Shown here: piece by piece, positions 12,701-25,920 of the stretch
How positions within the stretch are numbered: position 1 is the first letter of the stretch
How the letters are laid out: each line of letters starts with the position of its first letter
DNA from: Linepithema humile
Lineage: Eukaryota; Arthropoda; Insecta; Hymenoptera; Formicidae
NCBI RefSeq assembly: GCF_040581485.1
Contig: NC_090129.1
Coordinates: 1,040,501 to 1,104,500, forward strand
Length of the DNA stretch: 64,000 nt
Reading direction: 5' to 3'
Notes under the pieces: generated by a model
What the model was told of the DNA's origin: nothing
The model's database searches: none
Seen by the model: only the letters and a program-made list of their open reading frames with translations
Made by a program: the position numbers and the translations under genes

Positions 12701-15700
12701 TGACGCTTGCGTAGGCATTGGCAAGAACTGGGTTACCTCATTATTTATATTACTGCGAGACCGGATATGCAGCAGCAGACAGTGGTTTCCTGGCTGTCGC
12801 AGCATAACTTTCCTCACGGTCTCGTCTCCTTTGCCGACGGCCTGTCCAGGGATCCGCTCGCTCACAAAGCCGCCTACTTGAATAAACTTGTGAAGGTTCG
12901 TAACAATAAGGACGGAGTCTAATATTATACATATGTGCAACTAACAATAGAAATAACAAATATTCATGTATGACATATTTTCAGCCAGCAAATTCTTTTT
13001 TGACAGATATTTGCCAGTTGCATGATAAAATTCATGATAGAAACAAAAATCGATAGACATTTACTTACGAATAGTTTTTTAATTTTGATTTTAAATTCTG
13101 TCCAATCTGTAATTCTTTCCACATTTCTTCAGTCTGTGTAATAGAATTCTGTGACACACTAACGATCAATTGTATGCCATTTAGGAGCACGGCATGCTAA
13201 TCCATCAGGCGTATGGCAGCGAGAAGGACATCAGCGTGTACACGGCGATAAATCTGAAACCGAGCCAGATCTTCATTATCGGCAAGGTATCCAAGAAGCA
13301 TCAAGTCCTGGCGACAATACTGTATGACGGCTATGCCGCTCATTTGAGCATGCTGCAGGCGCACGGGGGTTCGCGTCCTGCCCAGGGCAACGCGCGTATG
13401 GTGATTCCCAGAGGTCAGTTCGGCTTGCCGGGACAGAATCCCTCCCTGCGTCGACGAAGGTGAGTTTTCCATAACTGCACATTCTGACAATTTCCTAATG
13501 AAAAGTCTCCCACGCTTCGCTAAAGGATTAGATATTTTTTCGTCGGATTATGCTATCGTTCGTCACGTTGAAAGCGTCGTAGTTGTGCATTTACTGTGTT
13601 CTGGGGTCAGTTGCACCCGTAGTCACGATGATTGATTTCCGATTAAAGATCCCAATCGCTTCTGCTTATTTCGTATTATCCTCACATTATTTTTTTAATT
13701 CTGTAATTGCGATAATATAAATGTTAAACGCTTTTGTTTTTAAATTGTTACTCGAGTGCTATTGTGCTACATTTTTTTTTCAGCGACAATATAAATGTTG
13801 GGAAGCTTTTGTTCTTAAAACGTTGTTACCTTAATGCTATTGTGCTGAATTAAAAAGAAATTTTATCTTGTAACGAATAATCTAATAATGCGAAATCAAG
13901 TTATATTCAATTTTCTTTTTTATATAATGATTTACCAGAGGGTGGAAAAATAGGAGACAAATTCCATTATCTTAAATTGCTCAAGAACGATTTGACATTG
14001 GTGTAACTGACCTTTGAAGCCGCCACAAGAGAAAAATGCATCGCGAGAACAGGTTTATTCTCTCAACCCTCTGTTGCTTGATAGTATTTTCAACGCCATT
14101 TGAGAACTCTTTCTTTATAAAAATTTCTTTTGCTTCAATCATTTTTTTTATTAACATTATTGCGTTATCTTTGCTAAAAAATCAAATTGTCATTTAATCT
14201 AATAATTGTGCACACAAATTTGAGAAACAAAAAAATTTAAAGCAACCATTGCTCTGATTAAATTAGACAATCGATCAAAATTTATTCTACATTACATGAT
14301 AGAAAAAAAAAACAGATGATAATTATGATATAAAAGTGACGTGAAATTTTAACACTCAACATCTCAGCGCAGATTAGATTCCTTCTCGCACATTTTTATT
14401 CAGACAAGAAAGGGTTGAGAAAGGACACCCTGTACGGCGATTGCGCGCGCGGAATAGCCGTAGCCGTTCAGCGTGGTACAAGTGTGTGTGTCCTCTGTAT
14501 GTGTGAAATCGAGCACCGGCTATGTTCCAGTAACGACACAGCGGTGAACTCCCCGGCGCGCAACAGCGTCTACTTAAAGCGGAAAATCTACCTTAGTCAC
14601 ATCTAACACACGCCTATAATCTACGTACAATTTACTTACTCACATTGGTAATTATCTATAAACCGTCTACTGCTTACTCTTCGTCATAGGCGCCGATCGT
14701 TGTTCTCTGATTTGTGCCGATAAACACAATCGGCTGTCAATTATAAGATACTTTTACATTTACTGAATTGAATATTCAGCTTGAACTTATATATTGCGAA
14801 CCAGAACTCGGCGCTTATGTTCTTCGCTTTTCCCTAAATCTCTCGTAGGTGTTACAGCGTTATCTTATTGGTAGAAAGATTTGTAATAATTTTCTTAAAC
14901 GATTGTTTACTACTATTTTTTGATACGCAAAGAATATAGATGATATAATAATTGTAGAAATTTAGAAATTAAGAAAGTACAATTACATCCGCTTATTAAA
15001 ACTATACCATACTTGCAACAATATTTGCATGAACATAAATTTAGACCATCATTTTCTTAATGATATTAAAATAAAATTAATTGGACCGACTTATCGGCAC
15101 GAGCGTAGCAGCAGAGTTGTTCACAAGTTAAAACATACATCCAAATTATAACATTGAAAATAATTATTTGACAAATAATTATTACGCACATTAAACTTTT
15201 ATTTATTTTTTATGCAAATTTAAGAATACATATCTAATCCTATATATTTATATGTAATAACCATAAATGTTAAAAATTGCAAATCTTTTACGGAAAGATT
15301 TTATTTCAAAGTTTCTATGTGCGTTGCATTACACAATATTTCACAAATAACAGATAACTGAGATAAATAAATGAAATTTTTCTACCATTAACGTGCGCAG
15401 CACCGACCACATCCCCACGCTGTCTAGTCAATAAAATGAGGAGGATTGCAGACCGAATTTCGTTGACCATCTCTTAATTGCAGGTACCTGCTATGAGGAT
15501 ATGTCGCGTTGTCAGCGTAGTTAAATATCACTCTGTCTCTATCTCTCACTCGGTGAAAAAGCTGTTGTCGCCATCCTGCGCTCAAACTTATTGTTTGTCT
15601 ATCGGCTAGTACATATGTCTCCAGGATTTGTGGTTCAATCCGCTCTATGACTCGTCGCTCTCTAGATACGCCCGAGCAGTAGAGTCGTTTTCGTAAACCC

Positions 15701-18700
15701 TCCTCGAAACGAACCGGTCTCACTTTAGCGACGAAGGTAAACCGCCGTCTCACGTTCCGCTTGAAACTTGTTAGATGAGTGTTTTGTGTTATAAAATGCT
15801 AGATCCACCACGTAGATCGCTCGTGTCTACATGTGATGTCGTCTCTTATCCGATTGAATTTGGACGACAGCATTCTGCCTGAAGTTTTTAATCTGGCTAA
15901 TCTCACAGCTTTAAATTCAAGCGTAGATCGTAGATTCACAGCTTGCAGTTGCTATATTGCAATTAGAGGACAGTTATATATATGTATACATTTTTTTTTT
16001 TTTTTTTTAATTCTGTAATCGACGCTTTAATCCTTTTAAGCTGGATGAAAACGTGATTTATGCAATTAATGTAAATCTTATAGAATAATATTAATATTGA
16101 ATTTATAAATCTTATTTGATTATAATTTTAATGCATTTAAAATAATGGCCAATTTTAATTAAACATATCTATCTGCTTAATTTAGCTCTATTTAGCTCAC
16201 ATGAATAATATCTTAATTGAAAAAATTGTAATAGAATTTGCGAAACATCTTTTGACCACCGTGCTGAAATTTATATATAAATCAAGTAAAATTTAAGTAA
16301 GCAAAAAGATTAATCGAATATGGTTAACATAGTCGATCAGGCTGAATCGTTGTTTGTGTAAAAAGAGATCACGATAACACGAATGAGGATACGATAGATT
16401 TACAAGAGATGTGACACCATGCACGATTATTATACATGTGAATGTGCAAGTTTCGAGAATCCACGGACAAGCGCCGGCCTTATCATTCGATCATGCATAC
16501 TGCGCTGCGCTAATCACAATACACGCGCGTTATAATTATTCTCGTCGCTCTGAGCGGTTCTGGTTCGTTCATGGCACTGCATTTCATAGGTGGCGGAATT
16601 TCGGGACAAACGATAGTGTACGCAAATAAGGGAAGCCGGCGAGAATTACCGAAAATATATCCAAATGTAAGATGGACTCCAGGCAGTTCAAGAAGATATT
16701 TTAATGTGTATTTAATATATATTCCACTGACTGTGGAAATGGATCATTTACTCAACTATGATTTGTTCTGTGAATTATCTCGTATAATTGTCTTACATAA
16801 TTGTTATATGTTAATTGTTCTATACTTGTTAATTGTTTTGTCACCTCTAGAAAAAGAATCGTTTTGCCCTTTTCGCTCATCTACTTCTGGTTATAGTCAT
16901 AGTGCTGGCAGCAAGTGAGAATGCAAGGACTAATTTATAAAATTGATTGCAGCTTGCCAAACTTTCGTCTAGTGAATTATTATTTCAGATGTGGAATTTC
17001 ACATAATTACGTAATTACGCGAGAAAAAGTCTGCATTCCTTGAAATTTTACTTGTAATTACAAACCGGAGAGTGAAGGATTAATTGTAATTATCTTTATA
17101 AAGGCGCCTGCCAGGGCTATGCGGGTTATATTTAGAATTGAACAACAGAAGCTTCGCGACAGCTCTGAATTGTTTCGCTGTTTAGTTGAATGCTTAGTGC
17201 GATCCCACGCGTCATTCGAGGACGACAGATTGAAATGATCGTCTTGCTGTCATCTACGGGGCGGACAGGTGTCTTCCGTTTACATCCGGTTCATTATTCA
17301 TTAACGCTTCACAGAGATGTTTACGTCACGCTTTCCAACAATACAATGTAAAACACGCCGCTTACCCACTGTGCTGTTTTCATTCATCCGCTTTCAATGG
17401 CGATCTGTACTCACTTCCCTCGTAAGTGGGGGACTTAAACGTCAATACGAAACACACAAAAAATTTATTCTACGCAGGATGCAGGACAAAATATGTAAAG
17501 AAAGGAAGTCCTCATCAAGTTTGCAAACAGCGTTATTTCCGTTGAAATTCGATATTTATCAGATATTGAAAGTTTAAAAGGTTTTAGCACGTTTTCAAAA
17601 AATTCAAGTTAATAGAATAATCCTTCTTTTATTTTATATAAATTTTCATGTATTTGTTTTAGAGTTTATTTAATTTTGAAAAGATTAAAATGTTCTAAAT
17701 TAAATGAAATTTTTGTTGAAAAAAGGAAGAATTTTACATGTTTTTGGCTGCATTCTGCGGATTCCTGCATCTGTGGATATTATCTTATATATATATAGGG
17801 TGTCAAAAGAGGATGTGTGTGTTACCTGCAATGACAAACAGAAATATATACTGTGCATTGACAGACCGCAAATCATGAAATGGATCATTAATTGTTTTCA
17901 GCCTTAGGTGTGATAGAAAGAGGAATACATGCAGTATTGCGCTTTCATCCGAATGTGAAAAGAATAAGAAACATATATCACCGCTGCTTATTGCACACGT
18001 CGCACATCGCAAAAGCGAATTGCACACTGCCTGGAAAATAATCCAGTCAATAATTTTGCAGTGTTGTCGAATTATTATTTTATTGATTCGTGAATTTTTT
18101 AACTGACTGTTAATCGTCTTTCAATATTAATGTCACACATCGTTATTATTTGTACTTATGCCACTTTTAATGTTACAGATAAATTATTTTCTTTGATCTC
18201 TGCAATAATTTGACTTCCAGGACCGATTTACAATTCGTTTTTTTCTTCGCACCAGAACGATAGATTTTCAATTAGTGCGAATAGTTCCAAGAATGCAATA
18301 TATGATGTCCGTCTAACAATTGCATTTCACGTACGGTCAATCGCGCTGGCTCGAATGACAATACGCTGAATGCACGAGTGGAAAATGTTCATCGAGCTGA
18401 CGTCGAGAGAACGCGCCGTTTCAATCTTTTCTTTTCATTGTAAACTCGAAGCTAAAACGAGATAAAATTTCGTCTCCAACAAATGAATCGAGAATGCAAT
18501 TCTCACAGTTAAAATAAATATATATATAAAATATTTCGTACAATAAATGTAAGACGATTTTTATAAAAATATATTTTATCTTTGATATTTTTTAAAAGAT
18601 TGCTGCCGTTCTCCGATTGTCAGGAGGTGGAATTTCGCGACTGTTCATTAATTATTATCTATCCGACAGCTCTTTTAGGATGACGAAACGTGCGATCTCG

Positions 18701-18814
18701 CAACCACCCTTAGGCAAGGCACCCTTCCCGCTGGAGCGGTCCACGAGCGTGGGCCCGCCTGCATCGACGGCATCAACCAATGTTCAACAATCAGCATCAA
18801 CCGAGAAACTCTGA
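3789..18814 (+). CDS. rdgB: Membrane-associated phosphatidylinositol transfer protein (retinal degeneration B, PITPNM/Nir family)
   Basis: Joined exons: 3789-3866, 4494-4830, 5119-5258, 5384-5501, 6719-7112, 7677-7849, 8906-9010, 9195-9380, 9567-9729, 9999-10397, 10619-10905, 11195-11347, 11492-11751, 11828-11936, 12178-12334, 12445-12594, 12715-12895, 13185-13459, 18679-18814. All introns are GT-AG and phases match, giving 1266 aa, close to fly RdgB. The N-terminal PITP domain (about 1-255) opens MLIKEYRIPLPLTVEEYRIA. A VAP-binding FFAT motif, EFFDCQE, is at 408-414. VVHGG (503-507) and GDSVGS (638-643) precede the DDHD domain (about 700-897, with GDFFTFGSPL). The LNS2 domain (about 1030-1170) has FSIDGS at 1042-1047. 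The tail contains TKRAISQPPLGK. Known family role: exchange of phosphatidylinositol and phosphatidic acid at ER-plasma-membrane contacts during phospholipase-C signalling, as in fly photoreceptors. The ATG has AAA before it. The least certain boundary is the acceptor at 7676, which has a weak pyrimidine tract but restores frame. Confidence 0.95.
13460..18678 (+). other. Large last intron of rdgB
   Basis: A 5.2-kb intron between the exon ending RRR and the terminal exon beginning MTKRAISQ. All other introns of the gene are under about 1.3 kb. It is AT-rich apart from a GC-richer patch at 14400-14600, which follows a good splice acceptor and is listed separately. There is also an 18-base T run at 15991-16008. 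I recognise no gene inside on either strand. Confidence 0.7.
14404..14506 (+). other. Candidate alternative terminal exon of rdgB
   Basis: A pyrimidine-rich acceptor (TTTTTATTCAG) ends at 14403. Joined in phase from the donor at 13459, the frame adds about 34 mostly basic residues (RQERVEKGHPVRRL... ending CPLYV) before a TGA at 14504-14506. The patch is GC-richer than the surrounding intron. The peptide resembles no known RdgB tail, so this is a hypothesis; the exon at 18679-18814 is the better supported C-terminus. Confidence 0.25.
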
Positions 18815-19271
18815 CGATTTGCACGCTGCCGCTCGTTCTTCGAATCCCGGCGGTAGCTCGTGAAGAAAGGACACGATTCCTGGTTCCGTAGTTCCTTCAT
18901 TTTGTAAATCCTGATTTTGTACAATGCTCTTCACGCCGATAGATTTTCACGCTGTGAATCATGGTTTGTTTTACAGATTTGTGATCATTCCTGTGCTCTC
19001 TGTCCTTTGGTGACGTAGATATTACTGTCTTATTTCATGCTCCTTTCGCTGATTTGCGATTTTTATTTCTTTCAAACATTTTTATTCCTTTGTTTACTGT
19101 CCTTTTCAGATTATTCTACCAATATTAGTTTACAATAATTCTTTTCTTCAGATTTCGTTTCACACATTTATGTGGAGTTTCATAACGCCTGCACTCGCTA
19201 GATCCTTAATTCCGTGAATCCTTGTACAGCTCGTATTATTTTGTTATACAAAGAGTAGGGCGTGTTATTCC

Positions 19272-19277
19272 AATAAA
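19272..19277 (+). terminator. Possible poly(A) signal of rdgB
   Basis: AATAAA (in AATAAATAAA) lies 458 bases after the rdgB stop codon. In AT-rich insect DNA such hexamers are common by chance, so the assignment is tentative and a more distal site is possible. Confidence 0.3.
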
Positions 19278-22200
19278 TAAATTTCTATTACGTGCGTGTG
19301 TGGTGCAAAGGAGACTTTCTTTTATATACTTTGCGTCATTTTTTGTATCCACAACTTACCAGCAATCTCACTCTCTTACGCTTACATGGAATGACGAATA
19401 TTCGTGTATTCTCAGTTTCTTCGATTTACTTCAAGCGAGTGACGCAAAGGTATGAATGGAGAACGTCAATGGGATCTTGTTTAGTGGAATAATGCGTCGA
19501 GAATGAGATAACTTGTTGAAAACTGTTACCTGAGTCTCCCTGTTGTTATTAAGGAGAAGTAACGTAATATTACCTGTAACACTGACGCTTAGAGTTAATT
19601 AGCGTAAGATCTGTTAGTACTCTACTCAGTGCCAAACGTTAGAGAGAGACGTAATACGTAATGCTCTGCAAAGTCCGCGCCAAAGTTCTTTCAGGGCTAC
19701 TTCCTCGCGTGGGATACTCATATCGCTCTGGCAGATGTAGTCGCGAAGCAAAAGGAGAGTGTGTCTCGTAAATCACGAAATCACAGGTGGTACTTGTTAC
19801 ACGCGATCCCACCCGTTTGACTTCACGATTTTATTTGTACCAAGGAGATCTTTCGACACCGTGATAATCAAACAAATATTTATTTATCCGCAAACACAGA
19901 CTGAAGAAAATGCACGGCATATTCTATTAAATTAATCGATAAGGTGAATATATTTGTATTGAACAAAATACTAATTAAGATTTATTGGTAACTTTGAGAA
20001 AAAAATAACAAATGCGAATTATTTATAGCACGCGATAACGAATCAAGTAACAATACCGCATAATTTGAAATAATGAGAAAGGCATTTTTTACACGTTATT
20101 GTCTCTAAATTGATAGATTTCTTTTTTACTTGATATCTTTTCTTATAGGGCAGTGTTTCAGGAGTGTTTTTCTGAGAATATAACGCGTATATCGAGAAAC
20201 GGCATTTAGCTGCGAAAGCGAGCGTGTGTCGTTGTTAATCATAAGACGAAGCATCGATATTTAGACGCGATAAGCGGTACAAAAACTACTTCTCTCTTAT
20301 TACATATAGTCGCGTAAAGCTGTAGCTGGTGATGTAAATATGTTAGACGCTGTGTAAATAATTACGTTGCCCGCGTGGATCGTGTTAGAAATGAGATTAT
20401 ATTTACATGACTAGCTGCTGTAGGTGCTTCGTCGACGAAAAATGTGGCGAGAGAACTGTGCGCGTCGGAGCTGCACGAATTAATTTCGATTCCCGAGATA
20501 CGGGATTCCATTTTCTTCCATTCCGATTTTACTCACAGATCTCGGAGGAGCTCTTGTAGAAATCTGATCGACGTTCATGGAAGAAAAGAAACGCTCACTC
20601 GTCTCAGCTCCGAATCGCACTGACGTGAGTGTGGGAACAGGAGTGACATAATCAATGGTACTTTATTACGCTTAAATCTATCACAATCAACGTTAGAAAG
20701 TGGTAAAATCTTTTCTATAGGCGCGATTCGATGTACACGGTGTCCCAAGTCACAATTATTCTTGCGGCGAACGTTATTTCACGCCGTCTTATGGTTGATC
20801 TTTTCGAGTGAAAATTTTATCAAGGATTCTATTTTTTTTTACAATATTTACTTTTTACGTGTTTCCAAGATATATTTGAATTTATAATCTCGATTATTGA
20901 GTGGTAAATTAATGGTTGCAGGTACAATTAATATTTTAATCCGCAGTTGTTTCATATTTTTATGTATACTCTTGTCATATATTTACGGGTATTTTTATAT
21001 GTATATTTTAAATTTATTATTATCATTAATATTAACTTCTTCTTATAGATAGAGATAATAGAGCTGGGGAGGTTTAAATTTTCAGTTACGCGCGATTAGT
21101 AAATTACGGTGAAGCGAGTAATACGGCGGCGTTTCGCTAGCAATTCCCGTCGCTCTCGGGACATCTTGTAGAGCAGAATCAAGCGCGACGAGGGAGACGG
21201 AGATTAATTTGTTGCCATCGTGTGTCTCTCGATGATCCTCTCGCCGTGTTAATCTCCCGATCCTGACACAAGGAAGCATTACGTATTGCTCAAAACGCTA
21301 TATTAGCTGTGGTACTTGCATTACGCGAGTTAACATTATCATTAACATTGACTGTTTGTATTGTTGTAATATGGCACGAGAAGAATAGCTCTATATATAT
21401 AAATATATATATATATATATCTATATCTATAAATATAAATGAGAAAATTACGTATACATATACAAGTTGCGAACTTGGGGATATACATGATTGCATATGT
21501 ACACATAATATGTATATATGTACTTCTACGGGATGTCCGTGAAATTCTGCGTCGGAAAGCGCTCTGTTCTCTCACATAGCGCAAAATCTTGCAGAAGCTG
21601 CAAAGTTTGCGCTGTACTGATTCAGTCTTCGGTGCAGCTTATCTGTTCTTCGAGTAATTTTGCATCGTTGTCGACGATGAAAGTTGCCCGAGAATAAAAA
21701 GGAGAAAAAGTGGACACGCGCTGTTGTCAGAAATTTCCTTTCTAATGCTTGAAACCGTAAAATTACGTATCAATATTCAATTGCTTTTAATTAGAGTTAA
21801 ATAATTATTTTCAAATTGAAGGCTAAAGCTAATTGATTAGAACAAAAACTTGTTGATTGCGATTAAGTATGATCTAACAGCTCCATCCTGATCAATTCGG
21901 CGGAGATTTGTAAAAGATTTGTGGCGCAGGAAACATTAAATCACCCGCGGGACTGAATTGCAGCGATTTCTATGTGGCGCACGATTTGACGGACATCCTT
22001 TAGACACGTAAGCGACTGCAAGAGATATTTTACTTATATATTATATGGACGAACGATCACTATACTGACCGATAACGAGAGTTATATTTTTGTTAGCGTA
22101 ACATAAAGTGACGTATTGTAATAAAAACTAATCGCAGATCATTGTTTTGTATTACGCGCTCTCGCTCTAGTGTGTAACAATTGTTTTATATATACATTTA

Positions 22201-23942
22201 TGTATATAATAATGTTGACGACTGGTTCGACAGTTTATCTGAGATCGAACTCGCCGCAGCGAGCTACCCGTTTCTTTTCCTAGGTAAGGGAGATGAGGGA
22301 GATGACGCTTAGCGGACAAAACTGTATTCCACTTCCTTCATTGGATATTAATAAATGATATATCATTGTCGTTTAAGCCCCCCTCCCTTAATACTTGCTC
22401 TTCCCCGTTTCAGCAGATGCGCGAATCTCAATTTTGGCACTCTATTCGTTTATCATTACATTTCATTACACTCTTTTCAGCAAAAAATCTTCGAAATCTT
22501 AAACATAATAGTTTAAAAAAATATTCAATTCTTTCAGACTTTTCTTCCTTCTTTCGTCGAGTTTCTTTTTCTTTTCTGATGTCGTGAAGCTGCTGCGGTG
22601 AATAATTCTTGTGTGACGTGATAATTGTGATCTGGAAACGTAGAAATGATAACTTTGATGGTTTCAGATTGGTTTCGCCTTTAAATTGGATACTTAATTA
22701 TTCACTCACACGTCGCATTGAATTAAAAGCGGATGCCGATCAAGCTTTATGCTTGATTTATTGCGCACAAAGGTGAAAGAAATGAAGCGGCACGTATAAC
22801 AAAGGTATGTGACAAATCGTTTATTTGTTTATAAATGCGATTTATAGGAGGATTACAAACCATAGCATTGATAAGTTAATTCGAATCTACATTTAAATCT
22901 TGAATGGAAGCATAAATCATTTATCACTTTTCCGTCTAATGGCTAGACTTCGTTACATTGTTCGATGATATTTTTCTCCGGCCCTTTAATGATTACAATA
23001 TATTCGTACTCTGTAAATAAAGGCGCACACTTTCACTTGTGCACCGCGACGCGAGACTATAAATCGTCGAGCTGTTTAATTTACATCCTATCGAAATAGA
23101 GCTGGGGTGAAGATCGCGGCGGGCCGATCCAACGCGCGACAATGCCAGCTCTCGTCGTTACATCGACTGCGTACACCTTTGTACTAAACAATTCAGCAGC
23201 AATTCGAACGAAAGAACGCGCAATAACATATCCGTGCGCGGCAGAACTTATATCGCAAAAGTCACAACATTTATTGCAAAAAACCATACATATATATAAT
23301 TTAATTAACATTGAACTTGGCTAACGCATTAGAAATGAGCATGAGACCGACGCACGATGAGGCGCAGCGGGAAATTCGACTACCTTAATGATTAAAGTAA
23401 TAACAAAGACAACTAATCTCTTCCTAACAATAGAAATCGAAACGATTCGCATCGGCGTGAAGGTTCCCTCGAGAACACGTCGAATGAAGTTTCTGAGAAT
23501 CTATCTACAAAGTTCCCTCATGCCACGATGCTTTCGGACGCATCCCTCGGTCTCTCGCTTGCAAATGCCCTGGACTTCGTAAACGAGTCTCGTCACACCT
23601 GAATCCCGAAGAGGCGACAACACGCGCGTTGTACGAGGCAGTGACGTCTAGTAGCGTTTTTTTTTTTTTTTTTCCTTCCCTTTTCTGGCACGCTTTAATT
23701 TAAAGCGAATCTTAGGTAACAGTTCGTATAGCGGTTTTGGTATTTATCAAAAATCGGACAGTGGGGTAACTTAGAATATAACTGGTTAGCTCTTTCCACG
23801 GTTACGTAATAAATTTCAGTTTAGTATTATCGAGCACACACGTAATATACAGGTATATCTTCGAATAGCGTCTTGACAACTCTGTAGGCACATTCCCGAT
23901 TTAACATTTAAAATACACACTTTTCTTTTTTCGGATACACAC

Positions 23943-23990
23943 GGGGGGGGGGGGGGGGGCGGAAGGAACGAGGGGGGGTGAGGGGGAGAC
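23943..23990. repeat. Long G-tract region
   Basis: Seventeen consecutive G at 23943-23959, then G7 at 23972-23978 and G5 at 23982-23986, in otherwise AT-rich spacer. It could form a G-quadruplex on the plus strand. If the S6k 3' UTR reaches this far, its transcript would carry the C-rich complement. A homopolymer of this length is also prone to slippage and sequencing error. Confidence 0.8.
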
Positions 23991-25769
23991 CGATTTGGAA
24001 ATTGTTTCTCGTCGTCGTCTCTGAGTACACACTTCTCCTATAATACAATACAGTTGCGAGTAACATGATTTCGTAATGTGTATTATACGCACTTATGCAG
24101 ACACAGTCGGAGCGCAACCTGTCTACGAGAGAATGTTTCCCGTACGGACAAAAATATTTAAGAGAGATGCCGGGCAACGTTTCGCATCTCGACTATATTA
24201 TATGTTATCATTATAAATAATTAAAAGATTATATTTGCCGGCTAGCGTGGCCTATTGAACACTTGGGTAGTTTGGAGCTTTCGCGGGCGACGCGCAACGC
24301 GGGTCGCCCTTCGCTTATGTATTTTTATGCCTATTTTTTTTTTCTCCTACTGCGTTCTGTGAATAAAATTAATATTACATATATGTACACAATGAGATAT
24401 ACATTCTACACGTAACACAGGAACAAGTATGAAAATACTCATTCGGATGGAAATTCAATGTTTCGCAGTAACATTGTTACCATGGTAACTTGTTATCGTC
24501 TCTTACACCGTAAATATTTTGACTTCTCGACTTAATTCAGCGTAACAAAAATACTTCTCAGTAAAAAAACATTAAGAAAATTAAATTATGATTACGATAA
24601 AAACTGCAAACTACTCTCTTGACTCGAAAAATTGCCTTTATCATTTTGGTGGTATATTTGTATATAAAGTACAGTAGAGTATAAAATATAAGCTAAAAAA
24701 AAAGAAAAAAAAAAAGAAAAAAAAAGAAAAAAAAAACAATTATCTCAAAATAAGCTTATTCGTTTTGTTTAAATATAAACTGAACTAGATTTCTCTCAAC
24801 ATCTCGCAGTGAGAACGATCGGCGACTCGAAGTTAATACACTTGGGAGACACGACTCTCTACGTCTACATATATATATATATATAATAATAATTCCTGCC
24901 TTCCGCATTTTCAAGTCGCAAAAAGACGATCCTTCTCACTCCAGAATATCGATATGCATGATTGTTCAACAGAATGCTGTTTTGCTGCGGAGAACAAACT
25001 ATGTAAACAAATTTGCAATGCATAGGAACTTTCATCGTTTAAATGCAATTCCATTGTAGTGTCATATACTTCATCTCTACGATTATTACTTAGGCGAACT
25101 ACTCCTTACGTTATTGCCATGGAAACGTTATTACTGCTGAAAATATTTTCTCCTAAATAGACAATGGTATATGGAACGAATTTTGAGCGGCGGAGCGGTT
25201 GCGGTAGCATTTCTCGAAACTTTCCTCGTTCGGGGAGTAATTAATTGTGTTGATAAGTGTTTTCCCTCGTGACCGGATACAAAATAATTTTATATTATTA
25301 CAGACGTATATGTCATGACGTATATAAATCTTCAGATGTAAAAATATTATCAAGATTAAGTCTTTTTTTTTTAGCTTCTAATGATTACTTAACTTTCTCT
25401 TACGTCTCGAGCATTGCGCCCGAGCATTTCCAAATTTTTCAAAAGCTTATCTTACACCGTGATACAAATTACAATGTCGTTACATGGGCAACAATGTGGC
25501 TGCTCCATTAGCAAAAATCCCGTCTTTATAAAAATCGATAAAACTGTTACGTAGAATACCGAAATCATCTGTATATTATATTATATAATTACGTGGAAAT
25601 AATATATACTTTCTTGTAGATTGCTTTCGAATCTAATTGTTCAAGCTGCAATTCTAGGCGCTACCAGGTAACTGCTGCGTCGCCGTTATACCATGTATAG
25701 TATCAATCAATATTTTTACACGCAATACGTAAAAAAAAAAAGAGGAAAAAAAAAAGATTAGCTAAATGT

Positions 25770-25887
25770 AACTGCTGGATATCCAATAAAGTAATCATGT
25801 GGACATTGGCATCCACTCCCTATCTAACTATTTCCCCTAAATTATAAAATCCCTCCCTGAGAAAAATCATGAATATCCAGCAGTTAG
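25770..25887. mobile_element. Short inverted-repeat element flanked by TA (MITE-like) next to the S6k stop
   Basis: TAACTGCTGGATAT near 25769-25782 is matched exactly in reverse complement by ATATCCAGCAGTTA near 25873-25886. The arms are separated by about 90 bases and both outer ends are TA, as expected for a Tc1/mariner-type target duplication. It starts about 35 bases after the S6k stop on the S6k strand, so it should be transcribed as part of the 3' UTR and could fold into a long stem. A miniature transposon relic is the simplest reading; there is no coding capacity. Confidence 0.5.
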
Positions 25888-25920
25888 ACAAAAATCTATC
25901 TACTAGTCCAATAGTAATGG

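Larger units (their letters stand above)
18815..25920. other. rdgB/S6k convergent spacer, presumed 3' UTRs
   Basis: These 7.1 kb lie between the stop codons of two converging genes. No coding exon is recognisable. The longest frames are short, low-complexity or overlap simple repeats. A possible rdgB poly(A) signal, AATAAA, is at 19272-19277. Simple repeats include TA-rich tracts near 21393-21440 and 24866-24886, a T17 at 23657-23673, a G17 at 23943-23959 and an A/G-rich stretch at 24695-24737. Long 3' UTRs for one or both genes would explain the size, but no 3' end can be fixed from sequence alone. Confidence 0.6.

Noticed and set aside
15833..16018. Open frame in the last rdgB intron (61 codons) as an alternative exon
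   Set aside because: No good acceptor in phase; the frame runs into a poly-T tract.
21390..21440. TA-rich tract that might be taken for a hairpin or promoter TATA element
   Set aside because: Simple (TA)n microsatellite; self-complementary by composition and far from any start.
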